Below are positions 21,985 through 34,146 of a DNA stretch of 64,000 nt, one piece after another. Position 1 is the stretch's first letter. Each line of letters begins with the position of its first letter. The position numbers and the translations under genes are program-made. The notes below the pieces were generated by a model. It was not told where the DNA came from and ran no database searches. It worked only from the letters and a program-made list of their open reading frames with translations. The stretch is from Cryptomeria japonica. Lineage: Eukaryota; Streptophyta; Pinopsida; Cupressales; Cupressaceae. The stretch spans positions 541,280,335-541,344,334 of the forward strand of contig NC_081412.1 of assembly GCF_030272615.1 (NCBI RefSeq), in the 5' to 3' direction.

Positions 21985-23430
21985 CTATGTGTAGAACCTG
22001 TGAAGGTGCATGCTGTTGATAGGATCCTCCAAAGGTTCACCTTCTGTAGTTGAGAGCTGATATGCCCCAGATCCATATACCGCTGTGATGATGTAAGGAC
22101 CAAGCCAGTTTGGTTCAAACTTGCCCTTCTTATCTCTGTCTTGCTGATTCTTGGGGTTCTCTCTGAGGACTAAGTCACCTACCTCAAATGTGCAAGGCTT
22201 CACCTTGTGATTGTAGCTGCGACTCATTCTTTGTTGGTAAGCCTTGAAATGATTAAAAGCAGTGTGTCTTTGTTCATCCAGCAGTTCTAGTTCTTGTAAG
22301 CGAGAGACCCTGTAATCTTCATCGTTGATTATGTTTTTCAAAGAGACCCGTAAAGAAGGTAACTCGACTTCAATAGGCAAGATGGCTTCAGCGCCATAGA
22401 CAAGTGAGTAGGGTGTAGCTCCTGTAGGTGTACGGACACTTGTACGATAGGCCCAAAGTGCAGGATTGAGTTGGATATGCCAATTACGGCCAACGTCGTC
22501 GACTGTCTTTTTGAGGATTTTAAGAATTGTTTTGTTAGACGCCTCAGCTTGGCCATTACCTTGGGGGTAATATGGTGTGGAGAAACAATGAGAGATATGG
22601 AAGTGCTCACAGAGTTCACAAACATCCTGATTTTTGAAGGGACGCCCGTTATCAGTGATAATGGAAGTGGGAATACCATATCGGCAAATGATGTAGTTCA
22701 GGATGAAGGTAGCAATTTGTTTCCCTGTAACTTGTGTGAGAGGCACGGCTTCAATCCACTTTGTGAAATACTCTGTAGTTGTGATAATGAATTTATGACC
22801 ATTGGAAGAAGGAGGGTGAATCTTGCCTATGAGATCGAGTCCCCACTGACAAAAGGGCCAAGGAGACGCAAGTGGTTGTAATTCTTGTGCTGGTGCATGT
22901 ATTAGGTCTCCATGAATTTGACACTGCTTACATTTCTTGACAAACTAATATGAATCTCTTTCCATAGTGGGCCAGTAATATCCAGTCCTGATGAGTTTCT
23001 TGGCCAAGGTAGGACCACTAGTATGCGGACCACATATCCCTTTATGCACTTCCCGTAACGCAATCTGAGCTTCGTCGCTATCTAAACATCTAAGAAGAGT
23101 GCCATCTAGACCTCGTTGTTATAGGATATCAGCTAGAATGACGTATCGAGAAGATTGGCGAATGAAAGTGCGGCGTTGGTTGTTCGATAGATCGGGAGGT
23201 AAGATATTGTCGCGAAGGTATGTGAATATGGAACCATATAACTGGGATTCGGGACCAACAACGCATATCATTTCAGTAGGAGTGATCTCGTATGAGGGAA
23301 CCAGCAGGTTGTCTACCAGGAACTCATAGCAGGTCTCATTTTGTGGTAGATCAATTAACGAAGCAATTGTAGCCATAGCATCTGCAGCACGATTCTGTTC
23401 TCTTGGTATCTGCTCAAAATCTATCCTTGT
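21985..23430 (-). pseudogene. Element D integrase
   Basis: This is the last part of the gag-pol frame. It contains the zinc-binding region (YYWP..., CKQCQIHGD), a catalytic core with WGLDLIGKI, IITDNGRPFK and GNGQAEASNK giving D, D and E, and a C-terminal part with FEVGDLVLREN and WLGPYIITAVYG. It ends HLHRFYT at 21985. The frame is open from 22746 to the end, while upstream there are single stops at about 23119 and 22947. It is closely related to the integrase of element F at 49165-50268. Integrase inserts the cDNA into chromosomes. The DDE residues look intact, so the breaks are nonsense codons only. Confidence 0.9.
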
Positions 23431-23436
23431 GAAGTG

Positions 23437-24616
23437 CTATTTCAAATCATCTACCATTTGTTTGTAAGGCATTAGTTTTTCATCTTTTGTTTGGTAATCA
23501 TCAGTTGCTTGACGGATGACAAGTTGAGAATCCCCAAAAACACGAAGTTCTTGGATCTTCCACTGAACTGCCATTCGTAATCCAGTTGTTAATGCCTCAT
23601 ATTCCGCTATATTGTTAGTGCAAGGAAATGATAAGTGGTATGACTTTGGTATAGAATCACCCTGAGGAGTTATAAAGAGAATACCAACTCCTGCCCCATG
23701 CTGTGTGTATGAGCCGTCAAAGTATAGTTGCCATGGCTTTGCATGTGATATTGTTAAAATTGATTCATCTGAAAATTCTGACTGTAGAGGAACATCATCT
23801 ATCATGGGAGCATCTGCTAATTGATCTGCGATTGCTTGTCCTTTTATTGCTTTTCTGTCCACATACTCGATGTTGAATTCACTCAAGATCATTACCCACT
23901 TGGCTAGTCGACCAGTAAGTGTAGCTTTGTTGAGAAGATATTTTAGTGGATCAATTCTTGCAATCAACTTAGTTTTGTGAGTGAGCATATAATGTCATAA
24001 TTTTTGTGAAGCAAAGACCACAGCGAGACATGCACACTCGATTGGTGTGTAGTTTAGCTCATATCCCACCAATGTGCGACTGATATAGTATACTGCTTTT
24101 TCCTTGCCGTCAGCTATTTGTTGTGCTAGGAGTGCCCCCAGTGCTATTGGAGTAGCTAATATGTATAGTAGCAAAGGTTGATCTAGAATTGGTGGCATCA
24201 AAACTGGCAGATTCAAAAGATAGTCTTTGAGCGTCTGAAAAGCTTGTTGACAGTTCTCATCCCATTTGAACTTTATGTTTTTATGTAGCAGGTGCTGGAA
24301 AGGATTACACTTATCTGCAAGTTGTGCTATGAATCTTCGTATGGACTGGAGTCTCCCTTGTAAAGATCGAAGTTGACTGATATTCCTTGGTGGCGGCATG
24401 TCCAAGATGGCCTTGACTTTTGCTGGATCGGCTTCGATTCCTCTCTTAGACACAATGAATCCTAGGAGTTTCTCGGAGGTTACTCCAAAGACACATTTCT
24501 TAGGGTTTAATCTTACCTTGTATTTTTCCAATCGATCAAAGATGACTGAAAGTATGTCCAAATGTGTATCTCTATCTATTGATTTTCCCAAGAGATCGTC
24601 AACATAATCTTCCACA
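23437..24616 (-). pseudogene. Element D RT C-terminal part, RNase H and second RNase H
   Basis: It resumes RT after solo LTR H at EDYVDDLLGKS (catalytic YVDD at about 24595-24606) and runs through connection sequence LQSIRRFIAQLADKC. The first gypsy RNase H is marked by ALLAQ, YYISRTLVGYELNYTPIE and LRHYLLTHK-like sequence, with a stop near 23995. A second RNase H follows with QLYFDGSYTQHGAGVGI (about 23690-23735), NIAEYEAL and FGDSQLVIRQATD, giving D, E and D. Such an extra RNase H defines Tat-lineage elements. Confidence 0.88.
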
Positions 24617-24621
24617 GTTAT

Positions 24622-26270
24622 TGTGTAGGGGAAAAAGCGAGACTAGGTTAACATGCCCTAATCCTACCTTTTGACACACATTACGGAATACGAAAGAGCC
24701 TAGAGATATCGCACAATTGGCTACTTCTTTTTGTGAAAGAGAGAGCCATAGGATATCTATTAGGATTTCTATTCCTTTGTTGAAATTGGAAGATCAAATG
24801 ATGCAAGTTCAATCCCTAACCTCAAAATGCAAGTAGGAACTAATGACAAGATTGCAGAATTGAAATTAAATGATGGAAAGCTGTAAACACAAGGATAAGA
24901 CAAGAATGAAAATGCGTACCCGGAGTTAAAATTTGACTGAAAATGTTCGGGATGGAAGCGCGGGTGCCACTGTCCTGATTCTGCCCCTGAAACTGCTCCG
25001 GAAACTGTTGTTTTTGCACTTTGGAAAAAGCTGTCAAAAACGCTGAAAATGCTATCGGACCAGGGCGCCCAGCGCCTCTGTCCCAGGGACTAGGGTGCCT
25101 AGTAGGGACCAGGGCGCCCCACGCCCCTGTCCTGGTCTTTTTCTCTAAAATTTGGTGGGAAGGTCAGTCTCAGTCTGCTTCTCCCGGATCTGCAACCTGC
25201 GGCGTCGTCCGAGTCCCGAAACCTGCACTTATATCTGAAAAGGTGTTTGGGTGGCTATATAGGGTTTTGCCTTAGTCAAACCCCTTCTTCGGTGATTTCC
25301 ACCTCCACGAATAGCCAAGTTGTATTGTAAAATGTATTGTGTGTGCAGACCTAGTGTGTGTGCAAGGTCCTTAAATGCAAGAAAGCAAACTAGAGCAACC
25401 TAGAAAGTAAACCCTAATTGCTTGTAAATGATAATGTAAATGCTCTAAATCAAGATGCAAAGTGATCTAAAGCATGAATAAAGGATATATTGAAGCTTAT
25501 GCAAAGACATGAAAACAACATGAAATCATACCCAACCCTCAAGGGAGGAGTACAAGCCAATCTTCAGTTGGTAATTTCCTATTGTTCTTCAATGTCTTCC
25601 AAGCCCTAAGTGGATGAATGAATTTGATAAGTGCTTGATAGAGGAATGTTGAATGTTGTTGAAGTTTTCAAAGATCTGCTCTTTCGCTGCATATGAGGCC
25701 TTGAAAATCAAAAATCCGATCCTTTCCAATGAGGAAAGAGAGCTTTTATGTATGAAACCCTAGGTTGTAAATTCGTATTTTGGCCGACCTAGAGATTGAA
25801 TGTCCCACCAATTTCTTGGGGTTAAGCTTTATTTTATGATTGGATCGTGCTCCCAAAATTTTAGGAAAAATGTCCGGGACCATGTTGCACGGGCGCCATG
25901 GTCCCGACAACTTTTCACCAAATTTTCAGGGCCGTCAGATATGATGATTTTAGAGAGAATCCCGAAGTTACAGGTGATTTCGAGATGTTTTGACCCCCGA
26001 AATCAAGCCCCCAAGTTCAAAATAGGACCTAATTAGGGTTTTTGATTAAATGATGTATTGGAAGAATAAAATGAAAGGGGCACACTTTAATGAAAGGGCC
26101 CAACTTTATGATATGGGAGATGATAAAATAGGACCTTAGACCTAATTAATTTAATTAATTAAGTGCTAAAGGGGAAATGCAATGCAAAATGCAAAATGCA
26201 CCAAGGCGGGTGCTAAACTAGGTGTGAAATTGTACCACCCTAGCAAGTGCGTACAATTTACGACGCTACA
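24622..26270 (-). mobile_element. Solo LTR H inserted in the RT of element D
   Basis: It is 1649 bp, begins TGTGTAGGGG and ends GACGCTACA, flanked by GTTAT on both sides (24617-24621 and 26271-26275). Removing it and one GTTAT restores the RT frame. It has no long gene and no internal LTR pair that I can see, so a solo LTR fits best. Read on the minus strand it starts TGTAGCGTCGTAAATTGTAC, so its orientation is probably minus. It contains repeated GGGCGCC/CCTGTCC words at 25060-25135 and is related to segment I at the right edge. Confidence 0.85.
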
Positions 26271-26275
26271 GTTAT

Positions 26276-27476
26276 GTGCATGAGATCATGAAAGATAGTG
26301 GTCATCGCTCTTTGATATGTAGCACCTACATTTTTTAGCCCAAAGGGCATGACATTCCAACAAAAAGTTCCCCATGGACAAGATGATGTTTTGTGTTGAT
26401 CTTCAGGTGCAATCCTGATTTGATTATAACCGGAGAATCTGTCCATTAAAGATAACATTTCGTGACTAGCTGTAAGATCAACGATCAGGTCGATGTTTGG
26501 TAATGGGAACTCATCTTTCGGACAAGCTTTGTTGATGTCTCTGAAATCTGTACATATTCGGATGTTGCGATCTGGTTTACTGACAGGTACTAGATTGGAG
26601 ATCCATTCGGGATAATCAATTGGGCGTATGAATCCGACATCCAATAATTTCTCCAGCTCTGATTTAACTAGTAATGCCACTTGCGGATGCATTTTCCTTA
26701 ATTTCTATTTTATCGGCTTTGCCCCTGGTTTGACTGTCAAATGATGCATTACCAAATCCGGATCTAGTCCAGGCATATCAGCGTATGACCATGCAAAGTT
26801 GATTTGTCGTTCCTTGAAGAAGCTTATGAATTTTGCCCTCTCAGACTCTGTCAATGATTGAGCCAGAAATATGTTGTGTGGAACCTCTTCTATACCAATG
26901 TTTGTCTTTATAGTCTCCTCTACCAACATGGATGATTTTTCCTCATATGATGCTGGAAGAATGTCGAGCCTTCCATCTTCGGGTGCCTCAGAGAGGTTTC
27001 ACCCTCAGATACGTCCTTTCTTTTTACTTTTTTGGGATCAGATAGCGCCACAGTGTGGTTTTCACCATAAGACCCTTGTTTTGTTCTTATTTTCACATTT
27101 TTACGACTGGAAGGTCCGACACCCTCACCAAAATATGCCATGTTGTTGAGTTCTATAGTGTATCTTGCTTTGTGGTCTCCAGGGGGAAGATCATCTCGTA
27201 TGCCAAGATAGTCGATAATAGCTTCGTCATTTTGAAATGTATCAAATTGTGCTGATCCTTCATAATCCTAGTCAATGAGTTGGGGATGAACAAGGGGAAG
27301 GTCTTTAATGTTTTCAAGGTTTGCAGGGCTAAGAGTGAAGATGTGGTTATATTCGGGTATATCGAGGCAATCGCCGAGGTCATCGATGGCACTCTCCTCA
27401 TCAGTTTCGATCATGAGTGAATCCAAATTGTCATCACTAGTAGCACCTTCCGGGACAGGTGTCCTCATCCTATGTG
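26276..27476 (-). pseudogene. Element D linker and RT N-terminal part
   Basis: Upstream of the solo LTR the RT has LLDVGFIRPIDYPEWISNLVP, ICTDFRDINKACPKDEFPLP and LMDRFSGYNQI, followed by WNVMPFGLKN. A stop near 26705 corresponds to an open codon in element F. Between about 26930 and 27270 the frame is shifted at least twice relative to the gag frame. The linker region contains the conserved KRQINFAWSYADMPGLDPD just before RT. Together with 23437-24616 this gives a nearly complete but inactive RT. Confidence 0.85.
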
Positions 27477-27479
27477 ATT

Positions 27480-28850
27480 TCAACCTAAGACCTTGAAACG
27501 AAGACTGTGGGAAATCCTTATGAGTTGGTTCTTGACCAACTTTGAACCTTTTGTAAAATTCCTCCTCTTCTGTGGGTTCATCTGGCTCTCTGAATGTCTC
27601 GGTGAGCTCATAGTCACTGGGGGATTTGTCTGAACCCATTCCCATTCATTGGAATCTGTGGAATAGTAATTCTCTTGTTGAATTTCGGCAACTTTGATTT
27701 GTGAGGTCCTTTCTGTTCTTTTATTGTGTCTCTTAGAAGTCAGAAAACCAAGTCCCTTTGAGCGTTCCCGTCTTACAGTTAATTCAGGTTGTAAGGGCTC
27801 CATGATGCCTTCTTTGCGTAACCCGAGAGGGCTTTTTCCATCATACCCGAATCTTTGTAGAATCTTGAAGCCTTTGCCATAGTTTTCGCAGGGTATATTA
27901 ATCTGATTATGTGTGTCCTCTTCAATGTCTTTGTAGAGCATTTTATATAAATTTTCCTCTTCTAGTTCACCCCATTTTTGAAAGGTAGTAGGATCCCATT
28001 TGAGTATCATGATGGAGATTTGCTTGTTGGGATGCGGCCTCCCATATTCTTTTGGAGAACTCATGACTTGTCATAAAAACATGGTCTGATTCAAAGTGTA
28101 TTCTCCCATGCCTTTGTCTTGAAATTTGCCTTTAAGTTCACCTTGTCTTGATGTCGAAGGTTTCAATGACTCAGGATCAATGTATGCCGAAGAAGGAGTA
28201 GCCTCATGATTACTGGGAATGATAGTCTCAGTATTGGATCTCAAGTTATTGCAATATATGAACGGATTTGGATCATCGTTGACTGTTACCTCGACTCCAT
28301 TATGAGGAAACTTAATGCATTGATGATATGTTGATGGGACTGCCCTCATTTCATGAATCCAAGGACGTCCTAGCAATATGTTATATATGAGATCTACATC
28401 TAGGACTTGACAAACCACATCCTTTGTGACTGGCACAATCCTTAGTGGTAAGGTGACTGTGCCCTTAGACGAGTGCTCTTCATCATCATATGCCTTGATG
28501 GTGATTTGATTTGTAGAATTCACAGCCTTGTCAGAATATCCCAATTGTTTAATGGTGCTCAAGGTACAAATGTTTAGACCTACTCCTCCATCTATCAGGA
28601 CTCGCTTTATTCGATGTTTGTGTATAAAGGCTTCAACATGTAAAGGTGCATTATGTGGCTGACTTACGGAGGCGTCATCGGCTTCTGTGAACGTAAGGGA
28701 ATGCGGAATGGAAAGGTATCCCACCATAGCTTGAAACTGGTCCACGTTCAAATCAGTAGGAATGGCAGTGTCTCTCAAGATTTTGTCAAGGATAGCTTTA
28801 TGAGCAGGGGATATGCGTAAGAGCTCAAGAATGGAGATGAGCGCAGGTGT
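27480..28850 (-). pseudogene. Element D aspartic protease and G-patch-like segment
   Basis: The protease has RVLIDGGVGLNICTL (catalytic Asp at about 28600) and NILLGRPWIHEM, a typical retropepsin end motif. A TGA at 28071 interrupts it. Downstream, KGFKILQRFGYDGKSPLG with later GLGF (about 27890-27750) resembles a G-patch, a glycine-rich RNA-binding motif. Element F has the same segment at the same place. The frame is the gag frame and ends at a TGA at 27480, after which coding resumes in another frame (27645-27268). Confidence 0.8.
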
Positions 28851-28859
28851 CTTCCCTAA

Positions 28860-31157
28860 CTATTCTACAAGGTCATACTCAGGTTTTGTAGATGAAGAAG
28901 CGGTGTTTTTAGTTGAGGCACCTAGCAACGTAATCTTACCTCGACGGGTTGTAACATGACATTCAGAGGTAGATTCGGACGAAGATCCAACACCTCTTAG
29001 GACAATCTTAGGTCTCTGAGAAGGATTCTCAAGATTTTTATTCTTGATAGTAATAGTAGAGATATGATTGTCCATTGAGATGTGGTTGATAGTAGAATCA
29101 TAATTATAAGGTGCTCTAGTGTAATTGGCTTGATCATCTGTGACTTTGGCTTTTCCTTTGTCATGTTTTGGGAATGGTTCCTTAAACATCTCATGTTCTT
29201 GATTAGATGAATGTCCCTCAATCTCAATATCACCCCTATCAATGAGATCTTGCACAATGTTCTTCAATCGATGGCAATTACCTGTCTTATGACCCTTGCT
29301 CTTATGAAATTCACAATACTCATCATCATTCCACCAATTTGGTTTGACCTTTGGTTCATATGGAGGAAAATCTGGAACTGTGATCACTTTGTTTGCCACA
29401 AGCTTTTTGAATACTGATTCAAGTGGTTCTCCCAATGGAGTGTACTTCCTTCATGGTTTAGAAGTTGTTTGAGCGTTCACTTGATTGTTTGTAGAACTCG
29501 ATCCAGAAAAGATGAACTTTGGTCTCACTATGTTGGCATCAACAACACCATCATTAACTGTGTTCTTGTTCTTATTCCAAAATCTTGGCTTGTCTTTTCC
29601 TTTAAAGTCATCTTTGTTTCCTTTGAATATCTTGATGACTCCTTGTTCAATTAAGACCTTTTCTGTGGCTAAGCCCTTTTCAATAACATCCTTGAATGTG
29701 GATAAACAAGCTTTCCTGAGATCATATCCAATGTCCTTATTAATGTTTTGAGTGAACATTTCCACCATTTGTTTCTGTGGGATTTTGCAAGAGCATCTGC
29801 TAGCTAGATTTCTCCATCTTTGTAAAAATGTTGCAAAAGATTCTCCTTCCTTTTGTTTCGTATTGCACAAGGTAGTGACTGAGACATCTGTTTCTATATT
29901 GTAAGAGAAATGCTGAATGAATGCCTTTGCTAAGTCACCCCATGACTTAATACCAGGGGGTAGTTGAGAAAACCATTCCATAGCTTGATCGCCTAAGCTC
30001 TACGGGAACAACCTCATCAAGTATGTTTCTTCTGCCACTACCTCAATGCAAGCTGTGAAGAATTGTCTTATGTGTGCCTTGGGGTCTCCTTTCCCTCTAT
30101 ACTTGTCAAATTTTGGCGTCACAAAGTGTGCAGGAAACGGAGGCATTGGAATGCTCTTATCAAAGGGATAAGGACATATATCTCTCATAGTGTATGTTGG
30201 TTTTGATGTACTCATGTCCTCCATTTTCTTTTGTAGATCTCTTATTTGTTGCTCCAAATTATTCTTGGGAGGAGATTGATTTCTTGTAGCATACCCCATG
30301 TTTGAAACACCCATTTGAGGAGGAGCTTGTTGCATGTATGGATGATACTGATCGTAAACATGTCCATATGGAGGTCTATATTGATGCGGCATATATGGAG
30401 CACTTGGCATAACGTCATGTTGAGGGACCCCATATCTATTTTGTGCATATATACCATATTCAATAGGCATTTCATTTTCCATTGCGTTGCCCCCAATTTT
30501 GACATGAGGTTTCTTTGTGTCAAAATTTTGAGGATGTCTTTGAGTATCCACTTATTTTGATTGATCCATACCTTGAGCATGTGATTGAGCATATCTATCC
30601 ACATAAGGCTTCCATGATGGTCTTCGAAGGTAAGTATCATATGTTTGAGCTTGTGTATGTGGGATTTCTGGTTTTTGAAGCAAAACTGATGGTGACTCAG
30701 GCATCATATTCGGTCCTCTATTTCCTCCACTATTTGGTCTCCTTCGATCCATGTTGGATTGAGTTTGTTGTGAGGGTCAACTTTCCATAAGTTGAGACAT
30801 GTCAAAGTCATGAGGTATTTTAGCTCCACTTTGTGCCATCATGTGTAAGAAGTATTGTCGATCTCTCCTCATTATCTCTTCAACCAATCTATTGAAATGA
30901 GGATTCATTATGGATTCTTCTATGTCTGCTGATAGTATTGAAAGGTTGTCCACATTTTCATTGCGTGTAGCTTTGTTGTTTGTAGTGTTTGTGTTTTCCA
31001 CATTGAGATTGTTTCTATAAACATCCGTGTCTGGTAATGTAGTGTGCTCAGGATTATAAAATAAATCATTGTCATACTCATAAGAACTCATGTTTGCGGA
31101 TTCTTGAGCTTCTTTAGCTATTCTCCTAGATTTTTGAAGGTGGGTTTCAACCATCAA
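28860..31157 (-). pseudogene. Element D gag
   Basis: One frame runs from the ATG at 31157 to a TAG at 28860, with in-frame stops at 30777, 30552, 30000 and 29451. It has a Pro/Tyr/Met-rich N-terminal part and then the retrotransposon gag domain (DKYRGKGDPKAHIRQFFTAC, ETYLMRLFP, WFSQLPPGI, TFLQRWRNLASRC). The zinc-knuckle variant CEFHKSKGHKTGNCHRL lies at about 29260-29320. At 30000, 29451 and 28860, element F still has a sense codon (Gln, Arg, Gln), consistent with C-to-T changes. Gag forms the particle, and here it is broken. Confidence 0.88.
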
Positions 31158-31667
31158 CTAGGTGTTTGACCAATATGTGAGAGACTAGATGAAAAATATG
31201 AAAAGAGTATGGAAGACCAAGAGTTGTATGGAGTGTAAATGAATCTTGAGGTGTACTTGCAATGTCCAAAGTGTAAGACCAAGTATGTAAGTAGTAGAGT
31301 AGGTGTGACTTCCAAAGAGATGATTGTTTCTCTTGATGAGGTAAGCTGACCTTGACTCTAAGTAAGACCAAATGAGACCCAAAGGTAAGAAACCTTGATG
31401 AGGGACCACTTAGCAAAGTGTAGTTGTATGTAGTGTGTTGAAAAAGTATAGTGAGGACAAGCAAGTGACCTTTTTGACCCAAGTTTAGACAAGTATGAAT
31501 GTAAAATGAGATGTGATGCAATGATGGACTGTATGAGACCTTAGGACAAGTTGAATGCTAGATGAAACTTGAAGAGACAACCTAGGAAGCTCAAGTATGC
31601 CGAAACCGATTTCCTTTGTTTGCTGGACTGTCAAATTTTATTTTTTTTCAATTCCTGACCCAGACGC

Positions 31668-31810
31668 CTCTGTATACTTCACAGACGCGATTCCCAAACA
31701 CAGACGCTTCTCTGTTAGACACAGACGTTGATAAAAACATAGACGCTATTCTGCCCTTCACGGACACGCCTATATGACCCAGACGCGGTTAAAACAGACA
31801 TAGACGCATT
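31668..31810 (+). repeat. CAGACGC array, leader copy 1
   Basis: About eight degenerate units such as ACAGACGCGATTCC and ACACAGACGCTTCT are spaced about 18-22 bp apart. They are the reverse complement of the intron array at 17527-17785. Confidence 0.75.
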
Positions 31811-33017
31811 TTTGTAAACTTTGTACAATTTTCCCAATCTATGAAATTGTTTTGTTGTGACCAAATCCGACTATTTGACTGTTTTTCATGACAACAGGAC
31901 ACAATGTTGATGAGGACTCAATGTTTACAAGTGTTTAAACTCCAAAAGTGTGTTGTTTGACGTAAAATGTTTTGCATGCACTTGAAGACACAAAAGACAC
32001 AATGTTTTGTTGTTTGGTCTTGAATGTTTGAGTGTTTAGCATAAGACAAGCATGAATCTTAAGGTTGGCCAAGACAATAGTTGTTGATCCCACATAGGGT
32101 TTTACCCCCGAGGCTACGCTATTCAGAGCGGATACTTAGATGCTTGACCTCACTGGCTCCACCCTCGGCACTCACTTCTCGGGTCAGCCAAGCATCGGTC
32201 CCCATGAAAACTCCCCATAGCGAACTTTGTATCTCTACTAAGAACCGTATGTGTGTGGGCCGCTACCAGAGGTCTGACCTCCTGCCTCAACAACTAGAAG
32301 GATTTGGGCTTCTAAAACAAAAAGGTGCTAGTAAGGGCATCCGCTTGTGTGGCCATACATGTGGCACTTTCAGCTCTGTAAATATAGAAGGCTCCCAGTC
32401 GATAGGGGTTATGCCCTACAAATGATCAAATAAATTTGATCAAATGGGTTTATGGGGAGACATAGTGTCGGTATGAACTAATCAGCACACGTTATTCATA
32501 GTTTTCACCATGAATACATTTGATTATAGTGGCTTGGAAGAAGATGGCTTTTCTTTTGCTACCACTTGGGTCGTTCTCTTCTCACTAGTAGTCCTAATGA
32601 CCACACGGGAAGATAGGCCCTCTAAAGATTAAACAAAAAGAGCCTATTTCTCAAGACACAAAAGACAATGATTCAATTTTAGTGCACCAATGGAAGTGTT
32701 TGCTAACCTATGAAAAGAAGGCACACAACAAAATTACAAAACCCTAGCCAAGGCCCTGCAACAAAATTTGTTAGTAGTTTGGGTTGTTTCAAATGATAAC
32801 CCGTTCCTGCAAGCACACAAGTTAGGTAAATTTTAGAAAAACCCAAAAGACTTTGTGAAAAGGGGCCTTCAACAAAAACGTTTTTGCTTCCAAAACAAGC
32901 TGCACAAACTTGGTTAGCTCTGCAAGGGTTAGTGCAAAAATAAAACCAGATCTGAAACCCTAAGTGCGAAATCCAAAAAATTGAATCAAAGAAAAAATTG
33001 GAAATTTCAAAACAGTA

Positions 33018-33262
33018 AACACAGACGCTGTTATACCAGACACAGATGCAGTTCTATGATGCACAGACGCACTCAGAAGACACAGACGCTCTTCCAGGAC
33101 GCAGACGTGATCAGATGCAACACAGACGCGTTTCGGATACACAGACGTGGTTTCGAAAACCTGCAAAATAAAAATTTGGCAAAAACACAGGCGCGATTCC
33201 CGATCCCGCAGACGCTTTTGAAACCCAGAGATGCGATCCGAACGCTCGCAGATGCGGAAATA
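33018..33262 (+). repeat. CAGACGC array, leader copy 2
   Basis: About ten units of ACACAGACGC plus 9-12 variable bases. The last units drift to CAGATGCGG. They lie close to the primer binding site. Confidence 0.75.
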
Positions 33263-33350
33263 CCTAAAATGCCGTTGAAAAAAAAAGTCCGATCTGCAAC
33301 TTCAAAAATGCAAAATCTGCAACAAAAATGTTAAATGCAAAGGGACAAGA

Positions 33351-33368
33351 GTCCCACCGGGTGTGCCA
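33351..33368 (-). promoter_or_regulatory. Primer binding site of element D
   Basis: The minus strand reads TGGCACACCCGGTGGGAC three bases from the LTR. The plus strand therefore ends GTGCCA like a tRNA 3' end. I do not assign the tRNA. Confidence 0.65.
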
Positions 33369-33371
33369 AAA

Positions 33372-34146
33372 TGTATATGGTGAAAATGGATAACAATAAC
33401 AACAATATTGAAAGGCTAAATGAATCCAACCACTAAACCCTAGCCTAACAATGAACAAAGATCCACCATAACATATGAAGATTACCTAAGACAATGCAAA
33501 TAATTCAAAATCACAAAGATTATACCAATCACATGTCCAATAGGGTTTTGATCTCCATTCTTCCTATCTCCATTGATCTTGCTTGATGTATATTTGCTCT
33601 CAGATTTTTATATGCACAAGAGCTCAACAAAGAACGGAATGTGGTTGCAAGTAGGATCGTAGTGTAGCCAAGTTCTCCAAAATTGATGATTAGGGTTTGA
33701 CAATGAAGAAAGCATCTTCTTAAATAGAAGACACAATATGAAATGGAGGGTTAAGATTGAGAGGTGTAAAAAGAGAGGTCAGCTAGGATTAGAGGGTAGG
33801 TAGAGGAAATACCAAAATAATGAAAGAGGTAGGTAGTGTAGGAATTAAGAGATGAATGACATGTGTCATGTGTAGAAAAAGATAATGAATTAATTAAATA
33901 AATAAAGATTTATTTAATTAATAGAAGAAATAGGACAATTAAATAAATAAAAATATTTATTTAATTTAGGAAAGGGATAATTTAAATAAATAAATAAATT
34001 TATTTAAATGAGAAATAAGGCTAGAAGAGGATAAATGAATTAATTAAATAAATAAAAATTTATTTAATTAATAGAAGATTTAGGCTTAGATAATTAAATA
34101 AATAAAATATTTATTTAATTAGACATGACAATTTTGGGTGTCTACA
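33372..34146 (-). repeat. 5' LTR of element D
   Basis: It has the same length as the 3' LTR, with differences at sites such as the AT palindrome near 33993. ACTAC follows at 34147-34151. Confidence 0.93.

Larger units (their letters stand above)
31158..33350 (-). other. Untranslated leader of element D with GC-rich arrays
   Basis: This is a 2.2-kb leader between the primer site and gag. Two arrays of ACACAGACGC-like units (31668-31810 and 33018-33262) flank a GC-richer, probably structured block (32080-32420). No gene is supported. Open frames here are short and not conserved in F. Confidence 0.7.
16233..34146 (-). mobile_element. Element D: Ty3/gypsy Tat-type retrotransposon with an antisense PMD gene
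   Basis: Two 775-bp LTRs (16233-17007 and 33372-34146) are flanked by ACTAC on both sides. The genes run on the minus strand, so 33372-34146 is the 5' LTR. I count about eight LTR differences (about 1 percent). Order in the sense direction: leader with GC arrays, gag, protease, G-patch-like segment, RT, RNase H, second RNase H, integrase, then a plus-strand PMD gene and the 3' LTR. The second RNase H is a described trait of the Tat lineage. A solo LTR (24622-26270) interrupts RT. Confidence 0.95.
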
